Shown here: piece after piece, positions 14,282 through 20,519 of the stretch
Layout: every line of letters starts with the position of its first letter
Position numbering within the stretch: position 1 is the stretch's first letter
Origin: a virus
DNA: 21,619 nucleotides
Direction: 5' to 3' (one strand)
IMG/VR virus record: IMGVR_UViG_3300043664_000003
Location: 1 to 21,619 of that record
Translations under genes and position numbers: made by a program
The notes under the pieces: generated by a model
The model's input: the letters and a program-made list of their open reading frames with translations, nothing else
Database searches by the model: none
Told to the model about the DNA's origin: nothing

Positions 14282-17200
14282 ATGCCAGCCATCACCCTCA
14301 CTGATCTGAACAACGCCAAGATCGATGTTGACGATTGGAAAGAATTCATGACGTCGGCGAGTCCGACGTACACCGACCGTCTGGGGAATGTCAGGCCGAC
14401 GCTCGTGGCGCTTCAAGTTGAGTTTCCAAACGCCTCGGCCAATGCGGCAGCGGCAGCGGCGAGCGCGGCCACAGCGACGGAGGAGGCAGCCATTGCGATT
14501 GCGCAGGCTGTGTTGGCGACTACCAACGGAGTGGCACAGGTAGTGCTGGCTGCGACACAGGCCGATCTCGCTGCGACGAACGGAGCGACGCAAGTAGCGC
14601 TTGCAACTGTGCAGGCGGGGCTTGCCACTACCAACGGAGCGGCACAGGTAGATCTTGCAACCATACAAGCAGGGTTGGCCACAACGAACGGGGCTGCGCA
14701 GGTGACATTGGCGACGGCCGCAAAGACCGCTGCCGAGGCTGCACGCGATGCATCGTTCGTGACCGGGCCGAAGTATGCGACTGAGGCGCTAGGCCGAGCC
14801 GCCGTCGCGGACGGCGTGAATTTCATGGTGCAGGGCAACGGCACGGACATCGCTGCCTACGAGTATAGGCGGACGAACAGCACGACATCGGTGCTCCTGA
14901 CCACATACCCCAGCGTCGCGGCGCTCATTATTGCCTCCTACGCCGAATCCTCGCTAATGCCTCCTGCACTGATCAATAAGGGACTTACGCTCAGTTCGCT
15001 GTGGGGATGGCTCTCCAAAATCTATGACGTTGGCGTGAATCTGTTCGATGCCAGTCGGACGACCGCGGGCCAGATTCCCAACTCGACGGGCACTACGGGC
15101 GGCAGCGGCACGTTTAGCACTTCGCACCTGATCCCCGTAACACCTGGAGTTGACTACCGGCGCACATCCGGCGGCGCAGGCGAGTATCTGCAATGGTTCG
15201 ATATCAACGGCGCCTTTCTCTCCGCCGTCATTGGCACAACACCACTGACAGCCCCTGCCGGCGCGTTTTGGGCGCGCACGTCGGTAAGCACGGCTGCGGC
15301 CGGCAGTTTCATGTTCACGGAAACGAGCAAGTGGCCCGCCGCGTACACCGCGTTCAAGCGGACGCTCAAGATAGCCAATAATCCTATCCCTTCGTTTGCC
15401 GAATTGACGACGGCAGATCCTAGCGTGATCCCGACCGGCGTCACCCTGAGTTCCGTATGGAGTTTGATCAGCCGGCTCTATGTCACTGGCGCCAATCTGT
15501 TCGACGTTTCCCGCGTCGTTCCACTCAGTATTACAACCGTGACAGGCGGCGTATCTGTGCATGGATCGGCTGGCGTGTCGCACCTCATGCCGGTAACGCC
15601 GGGGGTGGACTACAAACGCTCACAATCCGGAGTCGGGTGGTACCTGCAATGGTTCACGATCGATGGCGCCTTCATCTCTGCCGACACCACCCAAACCGCA
15701 ACGGCCCCCGCTGGTGCGTTTTGGGCGCGGATGTCCTTTGGAAGTGGCGGGGCGAACGGAATGTTTACCGAGACGGCCAAGTACCCCGCTGTATTCGCCG
15801 CGTTCCAGCGTTCGCTGCGCGCAGTGCTGAATGTCGAAAAAACCGCGCTCGACCCAAATCAACGTAGCTCCGCCTACAAGCCAACCACGCATGGGCAAAT
15901 GCTCGACTATGTGGGCACCAAGATCGCACCTCAGACGAATCTTTTCGATAAGTCGCGGGTGACACCTGGTGCGTATCTGAACGCCACCGGAGGCACTAGC
16001 GTAAGCGCGAATTATGCAGTGTCACATATGATCCCGGTCGTGGCTGGCACTTCCTATGTGTCCACGCAAGCGTGGATTGCCGTGACGCCGGTCGGTGGGG
16101 AAAACGTGCAGTGGTTCGATGCTGACGGCAATTTCTTGTCGTTCTTGGCGGCACCGCAGACTTCGCTCACGGCCCCGGCTGGGGCGGCGTTTGCGCGAGT
16201 GAGTGTGATCAACACAGCGCTGAACTCGGCGACGTTCATGCCAGGCACCGCCATGCCGACGCGCTATTGGCCCTATGAGGAAGCCATCGCGCGCACAGCC
16301 TTGCCGCGAAGTGTCAGGCCAGACGTGCAGGTTTTGAGTCTCCCGCTGACGCAAGCAGACCGCATAGCGGACAACGGTGGCACGGTGTTGTCTGGCACCC
16401 TGGGTGTCGATGCCGCGATCTCCATACCATTTGAGTTTAAGCTCCCAACGGTCATTGAGTTTGATTTTAAGCTTCCTGTCGACATCCATTCGGGCGTAGG
16501 TGAGAGAGTGCTGGCGTCATTGACCGCTGATGGCAATGTTGGAGCGCCAAATCTTCAAGTCGGCATCAACTCAGTGGCCCCCACCACGCAAGCGTATGTG
16601 CCGCTATACCACTCAACTTTTTTTATTGGGGTCATTGGTTACGGTAAATACTATGGGACCGAAGCTGCTATTCAAAACGTGCTCGATCGCAGTTTGAACG
16701 GGCCCGTCGCCTTTTCTCTGCGTAAAGTGGTACCGACCGCTGCCGATGTCACCATCACCCTTGAGGTGACGGCCGCGCAGGTTCGATTGTTCGATGGCGG
16801 CACGACCCTCGGCGCATGGACGTTTGCGGCCTATCCTACCGTCACCGCGCTGATCTCACAAATGGCCACGGCCCTGGGCGCTGCCTATGTGGTCACCGCC
16901 TACGGCTCTGACGGCGTTGCCAGTACCGCGTTGGCGAGGTTCACGGCCTACGTGTGCAAATCGCAGACTGGGTGGGATGTGCTGACGAATCTCACGACAG
17001 GCGTCACGGTGTACGACAGTTATGAGGTTTTTGTTCCTGTCGTGGATTTCCAGAAGTGGCACAAAATGACGCTTGAGTTCACTTTGGTTGCCACGAATGT
17101 TGTCGTCAAACTGTATGTGGATAACATCCTGTGCTTTGGCGATCTTTCGTGGGCATTTGGGGCACTAACATTGGCGGAAGTACGCAACACCCTGTATCTG

Positions 17201-17968
17201 AACAAATCAACAGCAGGCACGGACGTTTATCTCAACGCCCCGACGCAGAACCTGAAAATTCACCACGACGCCGCGCCGAGAGCGCGGTTCATCGCGGTGA
17301 TGAATCACACGTACATCGATGGCCCGGAGCAGGACGGCGTTGCTCCTGGCGGTGTCAGCCTAACCATGACATCGGGGCGTTTGCGGCGATTCATTATTGC
17401 TGCGAAAGCAAACGGCTGGAAGTTCATCACCATGCGCGACTTCCTCCAAATGCAGAACGGTCTGATGCCTGCTCAGGATAAGAGCATCGTCATGACGACG
17501 GACGATAGCAAATTCGGGTATGACGATGTGCCTGGGTGCCGTCAGGTGTGTGACCAGAATGAAATTAAGCAAACGACGGCCATTATTTCCTCAGCGTTCA
17601 ATTTCGCAACAAACCAAACGCTGCTGAACAGGGTGATGTCGGATGGGAATGCCATCGCCTATCACGGGTATCACCACATCATCACAGAGAACATAACCTA
17701 CGCTCAGTTCGTGGCCGAAATGGCATCAGCGCGTTCGACGTTTTCTGCTGCGGGGTACAAGTCCGGCGTAGCAATATACCCGTATGGCTCAGTGACTCCT
17801 GCGCAGCGTCTGTGGTATCGCAACAACGGTTTTACCGTTGGATTTTTGGCTACGGCGGGACTTTCTTCAGTCGTTCGCACCTTTGGAGAAAACCCGATGA
17901 ACATTGGGCGTGGCATGTTCGATGACGAAGCGCTTTGGGCGCCGATATTGGCAACGCTGCAACAATAG
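14282..17968 (+). CDS. Large tailspike with C-terminal polysaccharide deacetylase (NodB/CE4-like) domain
   Basis: A 1228-residue host-recognition protein, seen in order as: a baseplate-attachment N-terminus (ITLTDLNNAKIDVDDW, TYTDRLGNVRPTL); four 18-residue repeats at 78-149, a probable trimeric stalk; three tandem repeats of about 150 residues starting NLFD-SR at 253, 405 and 553; a beta-rich region at about 700-995 resembling a concanavalin/LamG fold; and a deacetylase at about 1000-1228. The deacetylase has the strand FIAVMNHTYIDG, motif 1 as TTDDS (Asp1074, Asp1075; usual TFDDG), motif 2 as HGYHH (His1128, His1132; usual HSxxH) and motif 3 as YPYG (1166-1169). Overall order resembles PgaB/IcaB. 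It probably removes acetyl groups from a capsule or exopolysaccharide. The usual first-motif Phe and Gly are replaced, so activity is likely but unproven. The ribosome site is modest (AGAGAG). Confidence 0.88.
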   Translation: MPAITLTDLNNAKIDVDDWKEFMTSASPTYTDRLGNVRPTLVALQVEFPNASANAAAAAASAATATEEAAIAIAQAVLATTNGVAQVVLAATQADLAATNGATQVALATVQAGLATTNGAAQVDLATIQAGLATTNGAAQVTLATAAKTAAEAARDASFVTGPKYATEALGRAAVADGVNFMVQGNGTDIAAYEYRRTNSTTSVLLTTYPSVAALIIASYAESSLMPPALINKGLTLSSLWGWLSKIYDVGVNLFDASRTTAGQIPNSTGTTGGSGTFSTSHLIPVTPGVDYRRTSGGAGEYLQWFDINGAFLSAVIGTTPLTAPAGAFWARTSVSTAAAGSFMFTETSKWPAAYTAFKRTLKIANNPIPSFAELTTADPSVIPTGVTLSSVWSLISRLYVTGANLFDVSRVVPLSITTVTGGVSVHGSAGVSHLMPVTPGVDYKRSQSGVGWYLQWFTIDGAFISADTTQTATAPAGAFWARMSFGSGGANGMFTETAKYPAVFAAFQRSLRAVLNVEKTALDPNQRSSAYKPTTHGQMLDYVGTKIAPQTNLFDKSRVTPGAYLNATGGTSVSANYAVSHMIPVVAGTSYVSTQAWIAVTPVGGENVQWFDADGNFLSFLAAPQTSLTAPAGAAFARVSVINTALNSATFMPGTAMPTRYWPYEEAIARTALPRSVRPDVQVLSLPLTQADRIADNGGTVLSGTLGVDAAISIPFEFKLPTVIEFDFKLPVDIHSGVGERVLASLTADGNVGAPNLQVGINSVAPTTQAYVPLYHSTFFIGVIGYGKYYGTEAAIQNVLDRSLNGPVAFSLRKVVPTAADVTITLEVTAAQVRLFDGGTTLGAWTFAAYPTVTALISQMATALGAAYVVTAYGSDGVASTALARFTAYVCKSQTGWDVLTNLTTGVTVYDSYEVFVPVVDFQKWHKMTLEFTLVATNVVVKLYVDNILCFGDLSWAFGALTLAEVRNTLYLNKSTAGTDVYLNAPTQNLKIHHDAAPRARFIAVMNHTYIDGPEQDGVAPGGVSLTMTSGRLRRFIIAAKANGWKFITMRDFLQMQNGLMPAQDKSIVMTTDDSKFGYDDVPGCRQVCDQNEIKQTTAIISSAFNFATNQTLLNRVMSDGNAIAYHGYHHIITENITYAQFVAEMASARSTFSAAGYKSGVAIYPYGSVTPAQRLWYRNNGFTVGFLATAGLSSVVRTFGENPMNIGRGMFDDEALWAPILATLQQ
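14513..14728 (+). repeat. Four 54-bp repeats in the tailspike stalk
   Basis: Four in-frame copies of a 54-base unit encode an 18-residue motif close to LATTNGAAQVxLATxQAG, at tailspike residues 78-95, 96-113, 114-131 and 132-149. The copies are diverged at DNA level but keep their period exactly. The Leu/Ala/Val spacing suggests a coiled-coil or triple-stranded stalk. Copy number may vary among relatives. Confidence 0.85.
15038..16285 (+). repeat. Three tandem lectin-like domain repeats in the tailspike
   Basis: Three homologous segments begin at 15038, 15494 and 15938. Each starts NLFD-SR and goes on through S-HLIPVTPG-Y or a variant, a QWF-DG-F stretch, a TAPAGA-WAR or TAPAGAAFAR stretch and a closing aromatic/Pro motif. 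Units are spaced 152 and 148 residues. DNA has diverged clearly, so the duplication is old. The fold is probably a carbohydrate-binding beta sandwich; binding is inference. Confidence 0.85.
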
Positions 17969-17980
17969 CCTAGGGCAGAT

Positions 17981-18121
17981 ATGGCAACAGCGAGGCCGAC
18001 AAGAGGCGCGTCCAAACCGCTGCGGCGGCGTGTGCTCGATTGCGAAGAGGACAGTGTGATGGGTGCAACGAATGAAACTATCGCGGTGCATGGCAAAACT
18101 AACGTCGTGCCAGTGGGTTGA
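17981..18121 (+). CDS. Very small unknown ORF after the tailspike
   Basis: A 46-residue frame from ATG 17981 (AGGG 8 bases upstream) to TGA 18119-18121. It is basic at the start (ATARPTRGASKPLRRRVLD) and then mildly acidic and polar (EEDSVMGATNETIAVHGKTN). It fills the space between the tailspike and the next gene and has no membrane segment. Support is limited to the fit between neighbours and a weak ribosome site. Confidence 0.35.
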   Translation: MATARPTRGASKPLRRRVLDCEEDSVMGATNETIAVHGKTNVVPVG

Positions 18122-18136
18122 CTTTGAGGTATCCGA

Positions 18137-18505
18137 ATGAACGAAACCGGCCTTGCGCAGCTTCTGATCGAGCACCTGGTCGGGTGGGCAGCCTACCTCG
18201 TTGCCGGGCTAACGGGACTGCTTTATTCAATTACCCGCACCGAGCTTAACGCTCTGCGGGAAGCGCTCGGGAAAACAATCAGCCGTGAGGACTTCGAGAA
18301 ACACGAAGTACGGGAAGCCAATGACAGAGGTGAACGCCGTGACGCTGAGAAAAGCATACGCGAACAGGTTACGTCGCTTGACAATAGGATCGACTCAAAA
18401 CTCAATTCGCTTGATGTCAAGATGGACAATAAACTGGATTCGATCCTAAACAACATGATGCAAGCGGCATTGGCTCCGCACAACCGGCGCGCCGGGGACA
18501 CGTGA
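18137..18505 (+). CDS. Membrane-anchored coiled-coil protein at the start of the lysis region
   Basis: A 122-residue protein. Residues about 9-31 (LLIEHLVGWAAYLVAGLTGL) form one membrane helix. The rest is strongly charged and heptad-like (REDFEKHEVREANDRGERRD, then LDNRIDSKLNSLDVKMDNKL), so a long cytoplasmic or periplasmic coiled coil is likely. The build is like phage proteins of the haemolysin XhlA type but with the helix at the N-terminus instead. It could help holin function, act as a spanin-like protein, or exclude superinfecting phages; none is shown. Ribosome site GAGG lies 8 bases before ATG 18137. The stop overlaps the next GTG. Confidence 0.75.
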   Translation: MNETGLAQLLIEHLVGWAAYLVAGLTGLLYSITRTELNALREALGKTISREDFEKHEVREANDRGERRDAEKSIREQVTSLDNRIDSKLNSLDVKMDNKLDSILNNMMQAALAPHNRRAGDT

Positions 18506-18633
18506 CGAACTGTCACGGCTTCCTGCGCTCCTGGGCGTTGATCGTGCTTGCCTGCCTTGCGCTGGAAACAGCCTTGCTGCTGGCGATCGTGTCGCATTGC
18601 AACTGTCGATGGCTTTATTATTTACCGGATTGA
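18502..18633 (+). CDS. Tiny membrane protein (43 residues), coupled to the upstream gene
   Basis: GTG 18502 overlaps the previous TGA. The product has a short N-terminus (TNCHGFLRS), one strongly hydrophobic helix (WALIVLACLALETALLLAIV) and a Cys-rich end (HCNCRWLYYLPD). The overlap suggests translational coupling. It may be a small holin, antiholin or spanin partner; I recognise no family. Confidence 0.55.
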   Translation: MTNCHGFLRSWALIVLACLALETALLLAIVSHCNCRWLYYLPD

Positions 18634-18730
18634 ACCTAGGTGGGCAGTATCCAGTATTTGCGCGAGCACTGGCCGGGCCAACATTCCCGAGTCTCCTACT
18701 GCTACCTGGGCCACATGAAACCGGGCCGGC

Positions 18731-18763
18731 TGACTGTTAGCGTTAGCAGTCAACGGAATTTTT
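18731..18763 (+). terminator. Hairpin followed by a T-run upstream of the first holin gene
   Basis: A 9-bp stem (TGACTGTTA at 18731-18739 with TAGCAGTCA at 18744-18752, one G-U) has loop GCGT, followed after six bases by five T (18759-18763). The gap between stem and T-run is longer than in the best terminators. An open frame (GTG 18640 to TGA 18789, 49 residues) crosses the hairpin, but I see no gene-like signal in it. Confidence 0.4.
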
Positions 18764-18792
18764 CCGGGTCGGCTCGGCCAGAGGATTGAAAC

Positions 18793-19170
18793 ATGTATGA
18801 CACGAAAACATTGTCCATCCTCTCCGCCGCGCGGTTGGGGATAGCGCTCATTGGTGCCGTCATGGCGGCGTTAGCGCACCACATTGACGCAGGTGCCCTG
18901 CAAACCCTCGACATCGCCACTGGAGCGTTTCTAGTTGCGCTCATGGCAGCATGGGGGCAATGGAATGTGCATCAAGTCGAGACGGCGGCGAAGGCGCGCG
19001 AGGTGGTCGCCCTACGAGTCGGACAGGCTATCGCTGACGGTACCGCCGGTCCGACCCCGCTTGCCGCTGCGTCCGAAGTGCCGGCGCTGATCAAGATCAT
19101 CGCGCCTAAACTGCCGCCGGTTGATTCGTTGCCAGATGCGGTTCCCAATCCGCTGGCGGGGCACACATAG
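18793..19170 (+). CDS. Holin-like protein, paralogue of the gene at 19912
   Basis: A 125-residue protein with two predicted membrane helices (about 10-28, LSAARLGIALIGAVMAAL; about 41-58, IATGAFLVALMAAWGQW), then a conserved soluble tail: REVVALRVGQAIADGTAGPT and ALIKIIAPKLPP. The helix pair resembles the Pam3 gp28-type putative phage holins. The protein at 19912 has the same layout and the same tail motif (AD-T-GPTPLA, ALIK--AP), so the two are paralogues. A holin would make the inner membrane permeable at lysis; one of the pair could be an antiholin. It has a good ribosome site (AGAGGA). Function is inferred from layout and neighbours. Confidence 0.75.
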   Translation: MYDTKTLSILSAARLGIALIGAVMAALAHHIDAGALQTLDIATGAFLVALMAAWGQWNVHQVETAAKAREVVALRVGQAIADGTAGPTPLAAASEVPALIKIIAPKLPPVDSLPDAVPNPLAGHT

Positions 19171-19172
19171 TC

Positions 19173-19268
19173 ATGCTGTCCGTTGCTGAAAAACTCGCAA
19201 TCGCTGTAACGGCCTATGCGCTCGTGTCCGGCGTGGTGCTCTTGATGTGCCGTTGGCTGAAATGCTGA
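19173..19268 (+). CDS. Tiny single-helix membrane protein (31 residues)
   Basis: The sequence is almost all one membrane helix: LSVAEKLAIAVTAYALVSGV, then VLLMCRWLKC with a basic, Cys-containing end, so the C-terminus probably stays in the cytoplasm. ATG 19173 follows the holin-like gene by two bases. Its stop overlaps the next ATG (ATGCTGA). No family is recognised. It may modify holin timing; this is from context alone. Confidence 0.5.
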   Translation: MLSVAEKLAIAVTAYALVSGVVLLMCRWLKC

Positions 19269-19357
19269 TTCCCCCGCGCATCGACTGGCCGCGTATTACG
19301 GCTGCGCTCATTGTAGTGGTGCTCGCGCTCGCGCTGCTTAGTCTGGCGATAGGATAG
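19262..19357 (+). CDS. Tiny single-helix membrane protein (31 residues)
   Basis: This begins inside the end of the previous tiny gene. The N-terminus LIPPRIDWPRI is followed by one very hydrophobic helix (TAALIVVVLALALLSLAIG) reaching the C-terminus. The size and build are like those of many late-phage micro-proteins. The coupled overlap with the previous ORF supports translation. Function is unknown. Confidence 0.5.
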   Translation: MLIPPRIDWPRITAALIVVVLALALLSLAIG

Positions 19358-19376
19358 CCGCGCTGGTGCGGAACTA

Positions 19377-19481
19377 ATGATGTGCATGGAGTTCTACCGC
19401 GACCAGACCGACGGCTGGGGACCGTCGGGCGGAATCGGACTGGTCGTCTTGATCGTGATCATCATACTGCTCTTGCGATGA
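19377..19481 (+). CDS. Tiny C-terminally anchored membrane protein (34 residues)
   Basis: The N-terminus is short and polar with MCMEFYRDQTDGWGPSGG, followed by a pure aliphatic helix (IGLVVLIVIIILLLR). ATG 19377 and 19380 are both possible. The stop overlaps the endolysin ATG (ATGA), so translation of this ORF probably feeds the endolysin. It is the third micro-membrane ORF in a row. A role in lysis control is plausible but unproven. Confidence 0.55.
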   Translation: MMCMEFYRDQTDGWGPSGGIGLVVLIVIIILLLR

Positions 19482-19915
19482 TCACCTCCCGCAGCACCGC
19501 GGATCTCTCGCCGCAGACGCAGAAAAAGGCGGACGAGCTGGTGAGCCTGTGCGCCGGCACCGGCATTGACCTCCTCATTATCAGCACCTACCGAGACCTC
19601 GAGGCGCAGGCCGCGCTCTACGCGCAGGGGAGAACCACGAAGGGCCGTATCGTCACCAATGCCCGGCCTGGCATGAGCTATCACAACTGGCGCGTGGCGT
19701 TCGACGCCATCGCGATCATCAACGGCAAGGCATTGTGGCGCGTCAGAAACGACGACCGCACGCTCACGACGCAATGGCGGGCCGTGGTTGATCTCGCGAA
19801 GGGGATCGGCCTCGAGACCGGCGCTGATTGGTCGAGTATCACGGACGACGACCATTTTCAATTTACCGAGAGCATCACGCTCGCGCAGTTTCAGAGCGGC
19901 ACGGCAGCAGCATGA
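19478..19915 (+). CDS. Endolysin, M15 family L-alanyl-D-glutamate peptidase type
   Basis: A 145-residue peptidase that cuts peptide bonds in peptidoglycan. It shows the phage M15 (VanY-like) pattern: GIDLLIISTYRDLEAQAALY, then TKGRIVTNARPG and the zinc motif SYHNWRVAFD (His69, Asp76). The second zinc site is DDDHFQF (His126). All expected metal ligands are present. There is no signal peptide or membrane helix, so it needs a holin to leave the cytoplasm. I start at ATG 19478, overlapping the previous stop; the in-frame start at 19382 would cover the tiny ORF upstream and give an atypical Arg-rich lead. Its stop overlaps the second holin-like gene. Confidence 0.92.
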   Translation: MITSRSTADLSPQTQKKADELVSLCAGTGIDLLIISTYRDLEAQAALYAQGRTTKGRIVTNARPGMSYHNWRVAFDAIAIINGKALWRVRNDDRTLTTQWRAVVDLAKGIGLETGADWSSITDDDHFQFTESITLAQFQSGTAAA

Positions 19916-20250
19916 ACGACACTGAAATCCTGCAAGGTCAGATCCGCACAGCGCTCGCGCTGATCGCCGGCGCTCTTGCCGCGCACGGCTTCTTGTCCAA
20001 CGTCGCGGCCACTGAGATTCTGGGCATCGCAACGGCCATTATTCCCATTGCGTGGAGCGCCTACAGCAAGATACTGGCTAGGCGGCGGGTTGCTCTCGCG
20101 CTCAACGTCGGCTTCGTCGTCGCCGACGCCACGGTTGGACCGACACCGCTTGCCTCGCCTGAGAAGGCCGCCGCGTTGATCAAAGCGGTCGCACCGTCGA
20201 TACCGGCAGTCATTCCCGCAGCGCTATCACCGATGGAGGTAAATCCATGA
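19912..20250 (+). CDS. Holin-like protein, second copy (Pam3 gp28-type)
   Basis: A 112-residue protein with two membrane helices (about 11-28, IRTALALIAGALAAHGFL; about 33-52, ATEILGIATAIIPIAWSAY), a basic turn (KILARRR) and the soluble tail ALNVGFVVADATVGPTPLAS with AALIKAVAPSIP. Helix order and tail match the protein at 18793. ATG 19912 overlaps the endolysin stop. In this family, short N-terminus and two helices suggest a class II-like holin with both ends in the cytoplasm. Together the two paralogues flank the endolysin, so an effector/inhibitor pair is plausible. The call is by family layout, not experiment. Confidence 0.78.
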   Translation: MNDTEILQGQIRTALALIAGALAAHGFLSNVAATEILGIATAIIPIAWSAYSKILARRRVALALNVGFVVADATVGPTPLASPEKAAALIKAVAPSIPAVIPAALSPMEVNP

Positions 20251-20519
20251 AACGTCTTTTCGCCGCGCTCCTCTGGCTGGTGCTATCGGCGTGCTCGGTG
20301 ATCGCGACGAAGGACATTGACCAGGCGATTAGCCTGGCCGAAGCCGCGAACGACACCGAGGGGATCGCGTGCCTCCAGTCCCAACGCCTGATCTTCGGCG
20401 TCGAGTCGATCGGGCTCTTTACGATTGCGGAGCAGGCAAGGCTGATGCAGCGAGCGCTCGTCATCTGCACGGGCGTAATACCGCAACTGCCGATGCCAAT
20501 AGGGGGAGGCCAACAATGA
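20247..20519 (+). CDS. Small lipoprotein of the lysis region
   Basis: A 90-residue protein with a clear lipoprotein signal: KR, a hydrophobic core (LFAALLWLVL) and lipobox LSAC with Cys16, so the mature protein is 75 residues and lipid-anchored. The mature part is helical (IDQAISLAEAANDTEGIACL, IAEQARLMQRALVICTG) with two more Cys at 42 and 74 that could form a disulfide. It lies where an outer-membrane spanin subunit would be found, but it lacks the Pro-rich stretch of typical Rz1, and no Rz-like partner is obvious. It has a strong ribosome site (GGAGG) and an overlap with the previous stop. Spanin function is a guess; lipoprotein status is well supported. Confidence 0.8.
   Translation: MKRLFAALLWLVLSACSVIATKDIDQAISLAEAANDTEGIACLQSQRLIFGVESIGLFTIAEQARLMQRALVICTGVIPQLPMPIGGGQQ

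Noticed and set aside
18119-18150. TTGACT as a possible -35 promoter element before 18137
   Set aside because: No acceptable -10 element at the right distance, and the hexamer overlaps the preceding stop and ribosome-site region.
18640-18789. 49-residue open frame from GTG 18640
   Set aside because: No convincing ribosome site, no family pattern, and it spans a hairpin with a T-run; composition gives no support.
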